From Desulfopila aestuarii DSM 18488 (GTDB lineage: Bacteria > Desulfobacterota > Desulfobulbia > Desulfobulbales > Desulfocapsaceae): DNA of 64,000 nucleotides. Shown here piece after piece: positions 46,487 to 56,290 of the stretch; the stretch's first letter is position 1, and the number at the start of each line of letters is the position of its first letter. A model generated the notes under the pieces. That model was not told where the DNA came from. It searched no databases and was given only the letters and a program-made list of their open reading frames with translations. The stretch covers positions 1 to 64,000 of the forward strand of contig NZ_FRFE01000011.1 in assembly GCF_900143695.1 (NCBI RefSeq), given 5' to 3'. The translations under genes were made by a program, and so were the position numbers.

Positions 46487-46656
46487 GATGATTGTCAACT
46501 TGTATGAGATAGATGGTGAGAGTGATCAGGTGCCGATGACGTCGACTGCATCGCAATCACGAGTGACTGGAGCAGAGTAAGCACCGCAGCTCGAAAGCAT
46601 GTTCGCAAATGGGGAAGTGTTCGTGAAGCGCGATAATTCGTTCGGCGGCTGATCTA

Positions 46657-46685
46657 TAAAAAAAGCGGCAGAATTCTGCCGCTTC
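46657..46685 (-). terminator. Intrinsic terminator after rlmD
   Basis: AAGCGGCAGAATTCTGCCGCTT is a perfect palindrome, followed on the minus strand by about seven T residues. It lies 50 bases past the rlmD stop and upstream of the next minus-strand promoter region, so it ends rlmD. Confidence 0.88.
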
Positions 46686-46736
46686 TTGAAACTATGCTGA
46701 AACGACTCTACGAATTACCGGGAAACGCCCTTTCTG

Positions 46737-48065
46737 TCAATGTTTTTCAAGGAGAACGACCGTCTCGATATGGTGAGTTTCGGGAAACATATCAACCGGC
46801 TGAATTCTGGTTATTCGAAAACCATGTGCTACCAGATCACCGAGATCTCTACTGAGTGTTGCGGGATCGCAGGAAATATAGACCATGCGACTTCGGCAGA
46901 GCTTAGATAGCTGCCGGGCGAGTCCCGGAATGCCTTGTCGTGGTGGGTCGATGACCAAACAGTCGAAGGAGGCACTTTTACCTGTCAGCTCCTCGCAGGC
47001 CGTGTGAATAGGTTTTTTGTAGAATGTGGTGTTGGTGAGACCCGCATTGCTGCTGTTGGTCTTGGCGCTTCGGATAGCAGAACCCTGGCCTTCAATCCCC
47101 ATGAGGGAACGGGCTGTGGCCGCCAGCGGAATGGAAAAATTGCCGGAACCACAGAACAGGTCCAGTACAGTTTCCTCAGCGGATATTGCAGCATATTCAG
47201 AAGCAAGCTTAACCAGCTGTATGTTCTGCTCGAGATTTACCTGGCAGAAGCCACCGACTTCCCATTGCATGGTGAAGGGTTGTGATATTGTCCCAACCGG
47301 TTCGCAGCTGAGGCCAAAGAGATTGTCGCAACCAACAGGAGCGGCCGCGGTTATGGGGAACTGCTGACCGGTGAAAAAAATGCGCTCAATGGTATCGATA
47401 GTCTCAACCAGGTTTTTGGCAACAGCTGTATCAGCTGGTCGCGGTTTTCTGGAGAGGTGGAACAGGGCCGTTACTTTTGTAGATACAGGATTGTACAGCA
47501 GTTCAAGCTCGCTGGTATTGGTAAAGAGCTTTGTTGCAGGTGGATGGTCGAGGAGGGCTGCGAGACTTTGGTTCAACTCTTCTCTGGCAATGAGGCAACG
47601 TCGGACGGCGACAATGTTATGACTGCGGCGCTGGCGAAAGCCGGGGACTGCGCCGTCTTTAATCCACAGCCGGATGCGTTGCCGGTACCCTGACTGTTGC
47701 GGCGCTGGCAGGGGGGGAGCGATCGGGCAGGTCAAATCTTTATCGGTGAGGTTCTTTTGCCGGGTCAGGAGATCCATCAGGATGTCCCGTTTTATCTTTA
47801 ACTGCTCCTCATAGCTCGCATGCTGGAGATCGCAACCACCGCAGGCAGCGTAATAAGGGCATGGCGGATCGACCCTGAATGGGCTCGGGGTCGTGATCGA
47901 AACAACATTGCCGACCAGATAATTCTTTTTCTCTTCTTCTGTGGAGATAACCACCTCTTCGCCGGGCAACGCTTGTCGTATCATAGCCAGTCGACCGTCG
48001 GTAAGCTGACCGAGACCAAAACCGCCATTGATGATTTTCGAAATAGAAAGGGAATGCTTATTCAT
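46737..48065 (-). CDS. rlmD: 23S rRNA (uracil-5)-methyltransferase, RlmD/RumA family
   Basis: SAM-dependent enzyme that makes 5-methyluridine in 23S rRNA. The ATG at 48065 begins the TRAM domain (ISKIINGGFGLGQLTDGRLA), so 44 upstream codons of open frame are rejected. The [4Fe-4S] cluster Cys residues are at 69, 75 and 78 (CPYYAACGGCDLQH), with a fourth probably in VRRCLIA. The methyltransferase part has VLDLFCGSGNFSIPLAATAR, LVIDPPRQGIPG and the catalytic Cys in MVYISCDPATLSRDL. At 442 residues it fits RumA-like proteins. Target U1939 versus U747 cannot be told from sequence alone. Confidence 0.9.
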   Translation of the reverse strand: MNKHSLSISKIINGGFGLGQLTDGRLAMIRQALPGEEVVISTEEEKKNYLVGNVVSITTPSPFRVDPPCPYYAACGGCDLQHASYEEQLKIKRDILMDLLTRQKNLTDKDLTCPIAPPLPAPQQSGYRQRIRLWIKDGAVPGFRQRRSHNIVAVRRCLIAREELNQSLAALLDHPPATKLFTNTSELELLYNPVSTKVTALFHLSRKPRPADTAVAKNLVETIDTIERIFFTGQQFPITAAAPVGCDNLFGLSCEPVGTISQPFTMQWEVGGFCQVNLEQNIQLVKLASEYAAISAEETVLDLFCGSGNFSIPLAATARSLMGIEGQGSAIRSAKTNSSNAGLTNTTFYKKPIHTACEELTGKSASFDCLVIDPPRQGIPGLARQLSKLCRSRMVYISCDPATLSRDLGDLVAHGFRITRIQPVDMFPETHHIETVVLLEKH

Positions 48066-48178
48066 CTGTAATTTGACTGCAAGTGGTGTATATTGCGGAG
48101 TGGAGTAAAGGGAACCAGCCGGTAACCGGGATGTCAGGGGAGACCCGACACTCACCAAATTGACCTCTCTATCATAAC

Positions 48179-48212
48179 ATATCAACCTTGCTTTCATAAT
48201 ATATCAACCTTG
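48179..48212. repeat. Direct repeat overlapping the tamA start
   Basis: ATATCAACCTTG occurs at 48179-48190 and again at 48201-48212, 22 bases apart. The second copy contains the TTG at which tamA appears to begin. It may be a regulator site or a chance duplication. Confidence 0.5.
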
Positions 48213-49940
48213 TATTGTCGAATTGTATTCCTCCTGTCTCTGCTGGTCTTTTGGATACCATGCTGGGTCTTTGCCACTGAAATCAACGTCTCAGTCAAAG
48301 GACTTGAAGGCGAGCTGCTGAAAAATGTTTTGGCTCTGCTTGAAATCAACCTGCACCGAGACAATCCCCGGATTTCCACCTACGATATTCATCGGCTCTA
48401 TAAAAAAGGGGACGCGGATATCAGAATGGCGCTTGCTCCATACGGATATTACGATCCCACCATTGATTCCAGTCTTGTTGAAAAAGAAGAGACGTTTACT
48501 GCGAAATATACGGTAAAAGCCGGTGAACCAGTTCGGATATCGATGATTGACCTGGAGGTGGTCGGTCCAGGTCGCGAGGCGTTTGACAATCTCTTTGAGC
48601 AGTTTCCCCTTCAGGTCGGGGATATCCTCAATCAGGAAACGTATGAGCAGGGTAAGAGGCGCATCACTATTGCCGCCATGCGCAAGGGGTATTTGAAGGC
48701 AAGTTTCGCACGACGCGAGCTCCTTATTAACCGGAGCGAAAAGCGGGCCGAAATCCATCTGTATCTCGATACCGGTCCTCAGTTTGTTTTTGGTGAAACC
48801 TCGTTTGAGGATGATTCGGTGCAAAATGAGCTTTTGCAGCGTTACCTGCCATATCAACCAGGCGACCCATATCGACCGGGTAAGCTTATCGAGCTGCAGA
48901 AACTGCTGTATGGGACAGAATTTTTCAGTCGTGTCTCGGTAGATGGTCAGCCGGACAAGGAAGAGAATTTTGCCATTCCTGTGAATGTTCGATTGACCCC
49001 GCCGGAACATCTGAACCGTTACAGCGTAGGTCTGGGGTATGCCACCGATACCGGGGCTCGTGTGCGTTTTGAGTGGTGGAATCGGTTGCTCAATTCGTGG
49101 GGCCACCAGGTCCGTGCTTCAGCCCAGGTCAGTCAGTATGACAGCAACCTGCGCATTGACTATACCCTTCCCTGGCTTGATCCGAAGAGGGACACTCTTG
49201 GATACAGCCTTGGTTATCAGGATCTCACCTGGGATGACACTGACACTCGTCTTGCCACCGCTGGAGTCCGGGTGGAGCGAAAAGGGAAACTGATACGGCA
49301 CGGCGGCTCTTTTGAGTTTCGTAACGAAGATTACACGGTAGGTGTAACTTCCGGATCAAGCGTGCTTTTTGTGCCAACCTATACTGGCACGGTAATATGG
49401 GCTGACGATCTATTGAAGACCAAATACGGGCTTGACCTTTCGCTTTCCGTGAGTGGGGCGAGCGAAGCCCTTGGTTCGGATGCAAGCTATCTGAAGGGGT
49501 TGGTGAACGGTAAAACCATTATCACTCTTCTGCCTGGGCTTCGTTTCATTGGCCGAGGCAGCCTGGGCACCATTCTTGTTGATTCCATTGATAATATTCC
49601 CCCTTCATTACGATTCTACGCTGGCGGTGACCAGTCGGTACGCGGATACGCTTACCGTGAACTGGGTACCAAGGACGCCTCCGGTGCTGTTGTAGGTGGG
49701 CGCTATCTTGTTGTTGGTAGTGGCGAAATTGAAAAGAGCATAGCGGACAATTGGAGTCTTGCTGCTTTCTGGGATGTGGGAAACGCCATGGATGACCTTA
49801 GTATAGATCTCAAGAATGGCGTAGGAGGTGGGTTCAGGTACCGACTGCCTTTTGGCCAGGTGCGTGTTGATATCGCCAGTGCTATTTCCGAGGAAGGGAG
49901 CCCATTCAGACTCCATTTGACAGTTGGAGCCGATCTATGA
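48210..49940 (+). CDS. tamA: Outer membrane translocation and assembly protein TamA
   Basis: Omp85-family barrel protein that works with TamB in outer-membrane assembly. The frame appears to start at TTG (48210) without a good ribosome site; no ATG lies nearby that keeps the signal peptide (IVFLLSLLVFWIPCWVFATE). Three POTRA domains span about 25-265: NVSVKGLEGELLKNVLALLE, then RISMIDLEVVGPGREAFDNL and FVFGETSFEDDSVQNELLQR. The 16-strand barrel then runs to the C-terminus with RYSVGLGYATDTGARVRFEW and the Omp85 loop YAGGDQSVRGYAYRELG (RGY motif), ending LHLTVGADL. Its stop overlaps tamB by four bases. Confidence 0.93.
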   Translation: MYCRIVFLLSLLVFWIPCWVFATEINVSVKGLEGELLKNVLALLEINLHRDNPRISTYDIHRLYKKGDADIRMALAPYGYYDPTIDSSLVEKEETFTAKYTVKAGEPVRISMIDLEVVGPGREAFDNLFEQFPLQVGDILNQETYEQGKRRITIAAMRKGYLKASFARRELLINRSEKRAEIHLYLDTGPQFVFGETSFEDDSVQNELLQRYLPYQPGDPYRPGKLIELQKLLYGTEFFSRVSVDGQPDKEENFAIPVNVRLTPPEHLNRYSVGLGYATDTGARVRFEWWNRLLNSWGHQVRASAQVSQYDSNLRIDYTLPWLDPKRDTLGYSLGYQDLTWDDTDTRLATAGVRVERKGKLIRHGGSFEFRNEDYTVGVTSGSSVLFVPTYTGTVIWADDLLKTKYGLDLSLSVSGASEALGSDASYLKGLVNGKTIITLLPGLRFIGRGSLGTILVDSIDNIPPSLRFYAGGDQSVRGYAYRELGTKDASGAVVGGRYLVVGSGEIEKSIADNWSLAAFWDVGNAMDDLSIDLKNGVGGGFRYRLPFGQVRVDIASAISEEGSPFRLHLTVGADL

Positions 49941-52900
49941 AACGTCTCTTTCGGCTGACATGTTTTCTGCTGGCGATGATCCTTGCCGCCTTGATGGTAC
50001 TGGGGTGGACTGAGTCGGGCTTGAGAGTGCTGGTATTTGGTGGCCAATTATTGTCTGGCGGCATGGTCCACTGTGGTTCGGTCAATGGGACGATATTTCA
50101 ATCATTTGAGCTCAATGATGTGACTGTGTCGACACCTGCAGTTGAGCTCAAGCTGGGACAATTCAATTCCTCCTGGCAGCTTGTCGAACTTTTTGAAAAG
50201 CGGTTGCATATTGATGAACTTGCTCTTCGTGATGTTGAAATACGACTGAAGACAGTCGAGGAGGCAGCGGAGACGACTGAGGATATCGAATTGCCGGCCG
50301 TGCTTCTCCCAATTGTGATGCTGCTGGATCACGTTAGTATTGATACACTTAGCCTTTTAGATGACAATTTTGCCGAGCTGACCCGCATTACTCACCTTTC
50401 TTTTGGCTTATCAGGTATCGGCAGCAGGTTCACATTGCATAAACTTGTTCTTCGGGCTCCGGGATACGATGGTGATCTTGAGGGACTGCTTGACACCGAA
50501 AAGGATTGGCACCTCGAACTTGCCGGCAGGGTGGAATACCGAGATTTCGGAGTGGGACCCTTTAATGGTGATGTGCGGTTAAAAGGACCTTTGGCGCGAC
50601 TTGACGCTGTTGTGGATCTGCAAAAGCCTGCCGAGGGCCATGTCGAAGGGCAGATTCTGGAACTGCCGAATAATTTCAAATGGTTTGCTAAACTTAAACT
50701 CGATGATGCGCAGTTGGCCGATGGTCATGAGACACTGCCGGAGATGTTATTTTCCGTTGCCGGCACTGCCGAGGGCGAGATGCTGGAGTATCGTGGCACT
50801 CTTGAAGGGACGATAGATTATCTTTTTTTCCATGATGTGGCCTGCACCATTGAGGTGAACGGCAACGAGGATCAGATCGAATTCCCAAAAGTAACTGTGG
50901 CCAATTCCCAAGGAAAGGCAGAGCTTACAGATGGACTGCTTTCCTGGAAAGACGATCTTGTCTGGCACGGTCGTCTGGTGGCCAAAGGGCTCGACCCTGC
51001 TATGATGCTTGCCGATTATCCCGGTGCAATCGATGCTGATCTCTACAGTGCCGGACAGTATGGCGACAAGATGGGGCTGACGTTCACGGCAGACTTTAGG
51101 TCATTTTCAGGAATGTTACGTGGCTATGAACTCGCCGGCCACGGTCAGGTGAAGGTTGATCGGGAATCTGTTGAAGTTGAAGATTTGCTGCTGCAAAGTG
51201 GCACGGCAATGCTGCAGATGAATGGCCGAGCTGAAAGCAGCACTGGACTTGTCAACTGGCAAGATTCACTCAGCTGGAAAGCAGGTATGCAGCTCAAGGA
51301 TTTTGATCCGGCGCTGTTTTTTCCAGACTATCCAGGGACACTGAATACCATCATACATAGCGAGGGCGCACTGGTCGGTAAGGAGCTCAGCGGGTCAGCG
51401 GATATCGAGACTTTAAACGGTACGGTGCGGGGCTATCCGGTGAAAGGCAGGGGAAAAGTGCGGATGGTGGATCAATTCCTCCATATTGACGATCTGCTGC
51501 TGCAAAGTGGTCGATCATCCCTGCAGGTTACTGGTCAGGCTGGGGAGACAATTGATATCTCTGCCAAGCTTGGATCTGAAGACCTTGGCGAGTTTTTTCC
51601 CGGTGCGAGTGGAGCAATACACCTTGCCACCACATTAACAGGTGAAAGAAGCGTGCCGATTATTCAGGCAACAGGGACTGCACGGAAGCTTCACGTGAAC
51701 GATATACAAATAGATAATCTGCAGGCCGACCTCAAGGGGGGGCTTGCAGACAACACTGTATTGGCCGCAAAATTGAGGGGGAGTGGCTTGCAGTTTGGTA
51801 CGATTATAGCCCAACGTGTTGAATTTGATATTAACGGATTCTTGGATCACCATAATTTCTCGGCAAAAGTGGTGCAGAAGGAAGGGGAGATCAGCTTTCT
51901 GGGAGACGGGTCCCTGGCAGAGGATTACAGTTGGCAGGGGATGATTCATGACCTGCATCTAAATCATGATATAACCGGACTCTGGCAGCAGGCAGGACGT
52001 GCGAATCTTTCTGTTAATGCTGATCGTGCGAAAATAGCAGAATTTTGCCTCAAGGCCGGTTCGGAAAAGCTGTGCCTGGATGGCGACTGGTCTGGTGACA
52101 AATCGGTCTGGCAGGCAAACCTTGAGTGGCAGGAACTGAATTTAGCTCGCCTGAACAAATTACTTACCATGCCGGAGCCTCTGCACGGGAAAAGCACCGC
52201 CACACTTTCCGCTTCGGGTGATCTTACTTCGATTGCCGTCGCACAAGGTTCAATAACCATCCGTGATGGTGGATTTGGGGATGATGGTAGCGAATCGGAA
52301 CTGAAGTCCCTGGATCTTCATCAGGCAAGCGTCCAGCTGAATCTGCAGAACGACAAGCTGACAACAGACCTTTCAGCCGATTTTGTCAATGGCTCAGCAC
52401 TGAGTGGTACAACTGAAGTTGTGGGCTTTGGCGTGTTTGCAACATCGCCTATGAGCTTGCCGCTCAAAGGTAAGATACGAGCCGATATACAAGATCTGGC
52501 TTTCGTTGCTCCGCTGACAGAATACTTTATTCGTCCGACAGGCATGCTGCAGGGTGATCTGGTAGTTAACGGCACAGTTGGCAGTCCCGTAGTTGAGGGC
52601 AAAATTATGCTGGTCGATGGCCTGCTTGAGATGCCGACCCTGGGAATAACGGTGCGCGATGTTTCGTTCAACCTTACGGGTGCGGAAAACGGGATAGCGA
52701 TTCTGGCCTCAATGTCTTCCGGGCCAGGCAGCCTTAAGGCAGACGGCAAGCTGCAGTTTGAGGAAGGCGGGATGACGGGGGATTTTCATTTTCTCGGTGA
52801 AGATTTCGACACCACCAGCCTGCCGGAATATGAGGTGCGCACCAGCCCTGATATTCGTTTTGTTTTCGATGCTAATGGGGGTAGGCTGACCGGCCGGGTG

Positions 52901-53734
52901 AGTGTGCCACACGCGATGATCGCCCCTGAGCGACTGACCGGATCTGTGAGTGTTTCTGAAGATGTGGTCTACCTTGATGGCGATGAGAAAGTCAATGGAT
53001 CAGGCTGGCCGTTTTCCATGTCTTTGAAGATCGATTTGGGTGATGATGTCCGATTGGAAGGATATGGAATTACCGGGTACCTGCGTGGTGATCTACAGGT
53101 CGATAAGGTTCCTGGTTCACAAATGCTGGGAAAAGGGCAACTATCACTGTTCGATGGCATCTTTGCTATTTATGGACGAACGCTGAAAATCGAGCGCAGC
53201 AGACTGATGTTTGCCGGTGGCCCGATTGATAACCCCGGGGTTGATGTGCGGGCAAAAAAGATTATTGCCGATAATAAACGACCAAATGAAACCATTGAGG
53301 TTGGTGTTGATGTGAGTGGTACAGCCGATAATCTAGAATTTGCGTTGTTTTCTGATCCTGCGATGGAGGAAAGCGATATTCTGGCATATATGGTGGTGGG
53401 CCGCGCCATGTCTGACGTCGGTCAGCAGGATGAAAGCTTGATTAATTCGGCGGCAATGGCTCTCGGAATGAATAAACAAATGGGCGCCTTGGGTCAATTG
53501 ACTGAACTGATACCGGTGGACGAAGTGTATATAGAAGGTGATACTGCCGACGAAATGTCTTTTGTCGTGGGGAAACATCTGACCAAGGAACTGTTCATTG
53601 GTTACGGACATAATTTTTTTCTGCAGGAGGGTGAGGTGCGGCTTCGATACAACCTGGGGGCTGGTTTTTCCATTGAGACAAGATCATCAGGGGAACGAAC
53701 TGGTGCGGATCTGCTCTATTCCTTCGAAAAATGA
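49937..53734 (+). CDS. tamB: Translocation and assembly module protein TamB
   Basis: A 1265-residue inner-membrane-anchored periplasmic protein that bridges to TamA. It starts with one membrane helix (LFRLTCFLLAMILAALMVLG). The long middle is beta-rich, and three copies of a roughly 100-residue unit are visible starting near residues 351, 455 and 549 (for example GLDPAMMLADYPGAIDADLY and DFDPALFFPDYPGTLNTIIH), the first two each followed by DLLLQSG. The C-terminal TamB/DUF490 domain (about 880-1265) has GKGQLSLFDGIFAIYGRTLK, IERSRLMFAGGPIDNPGVDV and SDILAYMVVGRAMSDVGQ, ending LLYSFEK. It is translationally coupled to tamA. Confidence 0.93.
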   Translation: MKRLFRLTCFLLAMILAALMVLGWTESGLRVLVFGGQLLSGGMVHCGSVNGTIFQSFELNDVTVSTPAVELKLGQFNSSWQLVELFEKRLHIDELALRDVEIRLKTVEEAAETTEDIELPAVLLPIVMLLDHVSIDTLSLLDDNFAELTRITHLSFGLSGIGSRFTLHKLVLRAPGYDGDLEGLLDTEKDWHLELAGRVEYRDFGVGPFNGDVRLKGPLARLDAVVDLQKPAEGHVEGQILELPNNFKWFAKLKLDDAQLADGHETLPEMLFSVAGTAEGEMLEYRGTLEGTIDYLFFHDVACTIEVNGNEDQIEFPKVTVANSQGKAELTDGLLSWKDDLVWHGRLVAKGLDPAMMLADYPGAIDADLYSAGQYGDKMGLTFTADFRSFSGMLRGYELAGHGQVKVDRESVEVEDLLLQSGTAMLQMNGRAESSTGLVNWQDSLSWKAGMQLKDFDPALFFPDYPGTLNTIIHSEGALVGKELSGSADIETLNGTVRGYPVKGRGKVRMVDQFLHIDDLLLQSGRSSLQVTGQAGETIDISAKLGSEDLGEFFPGASGAIHLATTLTGERSVPIIQATGTARKLHVNDIQIDNLQADLKGGLADNTVLAAKLRGSGLQFGTIIAQRVEFDINGFLDHHNFSAKVVQKEGEISFLGDGSLAEDYSWQGMIHDLHLNHDITGLWQQAGRANLSVNADRAKIAEFCLKAGSEKLCLDGDWSGDKSVWQANLEWQELNLARLNKLLTMPEPLHGKSTATLSASGDLTSIAVAQGSITIRDGGFGDDGSESELKSLDLHQASVQLNLQNDKLTTDLSADFVNGSALSGTTEVVGFGVFATSPMSLPLKGKIRADIQDLAFVAPLTEYFIRPTGMLQGDLVVNGTVGSPVVEGKIMLVDGLLEMPTLGITVRDVSFNLTGAENGIAILASMSSGPGSLKADGKLQFEEGGMTGDFHFLGEDFDTTSLPEYEVRTSPDIRFVFDANGGRLTGRVSVPHAMIAPERLTGSVSVSEDVVYLDGDEKVNGSGWPFSMSLKIDLGDDVRLEGYGITGYLRGDLQVDKVPGSQMLGKGQLSLFDGIFAIYGRTLKIERSRLMFAGGPIDNPGVDVRAKKIIADNKRPNETIEVGVDVSGTADNLEFALFSDPAMEESDILAYMVVGRAMSDVGQQDESLINSAAMALGMNKQMGALGQLTELIPVDEVYIEGDTADEMSFVVGKHLTKELFIGYGHNFFLQEGEVRLRYNLGAGFSIETRSSGERTGADLLYSFEK

Positions 53735-53846
53735 GATTGGTTAGGACATCACCCGGACAGATGGTTATGCCGGGGCTGTCATGAGAAACCCGGGCTAGGA
53801 CAACAGAAAATATGAAGACTGGCAACCGCCAATAGTAAAAGGAACA

Positions 53847-55202
53847 ATGAAAAACCAGCAGCCAACCGTATTGATCGTTGATGATGAGCAGGTCCACCGA
53901 TATATGTTGAGTTCCATGTTAAAAGAGTGGGGCTGGCGTTGTGTCGAAGCCGATGATGGCCTCACCGCCGTTGCAGCGGTTGAGAATAACCGGTACGACG
54001 CGGTGTTGATGGATATCCGTATGGTGAAGATGGACGGCAAAGAGGCTTTTCGCCGGATCCATGCCGGCTGTCCTGCCTTGCCGGTGATATTCATGACAGC
54101 CTACTCTTCAGTGGACGATGCGGTACTGATGATACGGGAGGGTGCCCACGACTACCTTACCAAACCGCTTGATTTTGATAGGTTGCGTCTTGCATTGGAG
54201 CGGGCCGTCGATCATCGCCAAGTAGCCGAGAAGCGACAGCTGCCTAAAAACGAGCAGTCGTCGGTTACCACCTCCATTATCGGTGAATCGCCGAAGATGC
54301 GCGAGTTGCTTGAGATGATCACCTATGTTGCTCCTACGGAAGCAACTGTATTGATCTCAGGTGAATCCGGGACCGGGAAAGAGCTGGTGGCCGAGGCGCT
54401 TCATCGCAACAGCGAACGAAGTGCAGGGCCATTTATCAAGGTGAACTGTGCGGCCTTGGCAGAAAGTCTACTGGAATCCGAGCTGTTTGGCCATGAGAAG
54501 GGCGCTTTCACCGGGGCCGATCGCCAGCGGGACGGAAAATTTGTTCAGGCGGACGGCGGCACGTTGTTTCTCGATGAGATCGGGGAGACATCACAGGCCA
54601 TGCAGGTCAAACTGCTGAGGGTGTTGCAGGAGCATGAGCTGCAGCGGGTTGGTGGAGAGAAGACTATCCAGGTCGATGTCCGCATCCTGGCTGCCACCAA
54701 CCGAAATCTCGAAGAAGAGGTGAAGGCTGGGAACTTCCGTGAAGATCTTTATTATCGGTTGAATGTGGTTATGCTGCCAGTGCCGCCACTTCGTGAGCGG
54801 CAGGGAGATATTCCGCTTCTCGTGCACCATTTCGTCGAAAAATTCGCTGCAAAAAACCGGCGAGTTGTGACTTCCATTATCCCTGAATGTATGGAGCTGC
54901 TGACGAGATATCCCTGGCCAGGCAATGTCAGGGAGCTGGAGAACGCCATCGAACGCGGTATTATTCTGATGCGGGGTGATGAACTTACAGATAAAAGCCT
55001 GCCGCTTTCGGTGCAGCGATATAAAAAACAAGAGGCGGAAAGTGAGGTTGAGCAACCAGCATCCCTGTTTGACCTGGAAAAAAAGCTGATTCTCGAAACG
55101 ATGGAACAGACCGAGGGGAATAAAAGTGAGGCGGCCCGTCGACTAGGGATAACCAGGAAAACACTACAGAACAAATTGAACAAATATTTGGAGGCTGACT
55201 GA
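53847..55202 (+). CDS. Sigma-54-dependent response regulator, NtrC family
   Basis: A 451-residue activator. The receiver domain has the phosphoacceptor Asp56 in [13 protein letters not shown] and Lys106 in [10 protein letters not shown]. The AAA+ domain has Walker A GESGTGKE (172-179), an intact GAFTGA loop (219-224) contacting sigma-54, and Walker [10 protein letters not shown]. The lid motif [19 protein letters not shown] follows. A Fis-type helix-turn-helix ends the protein ([20 protein letters not shown]). No kinase gene adjoins it, so its partner is unknown; the hybrid kinase at 2283-4940 is too far to infer pairing. It follows tamB by 112 bases and may be transcribed separately. Confidence 0.93.
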   Translation: MKNQQPTVLIVDDEQVHRYMLSSMLKEWGWRCVEADDGLTAVAAVENNRYDAVLMDIRMVKMDGKEAFRRIHAGCPALPVIFMTAYSSVDDAVLMIREGAHDYLTKPLDFDRLRLALERAVDHRQVAEKRQLPKNEQSSVTTSIIGESPKMRELLEMITYVAPTEATVLISGESGTGKELVAEALHRNSERSAGPFIKVNCAALAESLLESELFGHEKGAFTGADRQRDGKFVQADGGTLFLDEIGETSQAMQVKLLRVLQEHELQRVGGEKTIQVDVRILAATNRNLEEEVKAGNFREDLYYRLNVVMLPVPPLRERQGDIPLLVHHFVEKFAAKNRRVVTSIIPECMELLTRYPWPGNVRELENAIERGIILMRGDELTDKSLPLSVQRYKKQEAESEVEQPASLFDLEKKLILETMEQTEGNKSEAARRLGITRKTLQNKLNKYLEAD

Positions 55203-55509
55203 GATGGTTTGGGTAGAACGCATACCTGATCTGTAATTCATAGCTGTGCAACTCTGATATACCCACCTCTTCTACCGTTCTGGTATTCCTTAACTCCGGT
55301 GGTCCCGGTTCTCTTCTTCTGTCATCGTGTAATACTTGGTGGTTTCAGGAAAAATTTATTTGCCATAATCTCGCGGCATCAATCTTGACATTGAAAATTG
55401 GCTACTTATTGTTCGGACCAGGTTTTTAGGGTGTTCCGGAGTCTGTAGTAGTTTGTCATTTCTATGGCTTCGGTAAAGAAAAGTTACTGGCAAGAAATTG
55501 GAGGAATCG
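55203..55509. other. Intergenic region upstream of grpE
   Basis: About 300 bases with the presumed grpE promoter. TTGACA is present near 55386, but no matching -10 at good spacing. No CIRCE element (TTAGCACTC-N9-GAGTGCTAA) or clear heat-shock sigma promoter was seen. Confidence 0.45.
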
Positions 55510-56109
55510 GTGAGCAAGGAAATGAAAGACAATGATCTTCAAGACGAGAAAGAACAGCTTGAACCAGAAGTAGAGTCGCCTTCGGAGACAGTTGCAACAG
55601 AGCCGGAAGAGCCAGCCCGGGATCTGGAAAAAGAGCTTGCCGCTGCTCAGGATGAGAGTGCCGAACTGCGTGACAAAATGCTGCGTATCGCTGCAGAGTC
55701 AGAAAACTTCAAAAAACGGATGGAGCGTGAACGGGCCACGGCAATGAAGTATGCAGGCGAGCAGATATTACGAGAGGTGTTGCCGGTGGTTGACAACCTC
55801 GAGCGGGCCATAGCCCACTGTGACGAAGTTCAGAACGGTGATGCGGAGGCCAATTTTCAAGGGCTCCTTGAAGGCGTGCAGCTAACGCTGAAAAGTCTGG
55901 TCAATACCCTGGATAAATTTGAGGTAAAGGCCATTGAGTCAGTTGGGCAGCCATTTGACCCCAACCACCAGGAAGCACTCACCATGGAGGCAAGCGATAC
56001 CATTCCGGCTAACCATGTAACCGGCGAGTTCGAGAAAGGATATTATTATAAGGACCGTTTGCTTCGTGCTGCCAAGGTCATTGTTTCCTCTGGCCCGGCC
56101 AAGGAATAA
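55510..56109 (+). CDS. grpE: Nucleotide exchange factor GrpE
   Basis: Co-chaperone that releases ADP from DnaK. The GTG at 55510 is chosen because GGAGG ends five bases before it; a TTG at 55498 would put that site inside the gene. The 199 residues have an acidic N-terminus, a long coiled coil (about 40-95; LEKELAAAQDESAELRDKML, then RIAAESENFKKRMERERATA) and the beta-wing domain with VLPVVDNLERAIAH, GVQLTLKSLVNTLDKF, GQPFDPNHQEALTMEAS and GYYYKDRLLRAAKVIVS. These are standard. hrcA, often upstream of grpE, is absent. Confidence 0.95.
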   Translation: MSKEMKDNDLQDEKEQLEPEVESPSETVATEPEEPARDLEKELAAAQDESAELRDKMLRIAAESENFKKRMERERATAMKYAGEQILREVLPVVDNLERAIAHCDEVQNGDAEANFQGLLEGVQLTLKSLVNTLDKFEVKAIESVGQPFDPNHQEALTMEASDTIPANHVTGEFEKGYYYKDRLLRAAKVIVSSGPAKE

Positions 56110-56290
56110 GGGGCTTTAGACAGGCGCAAAAGCTACCTTAACCTCTTGACAAGTCGTGGAACATGACCACCTTAGAAGAGGTTGATGGAAAAGGATTATT
56201 TCAGATTAAATATGTCGGTTACTGACCATATTGAGGATTCTCGGAAGGTATTACCAGTCCGATTCAGATTGAGATAAGGAGATAGAAGAA

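Noticed and set aside
55203-55509. Heat-shock CIRCE element upstream of grpE
   Set aside because: No inverted TTAGCACTC/GAGTGCTAA pair found.
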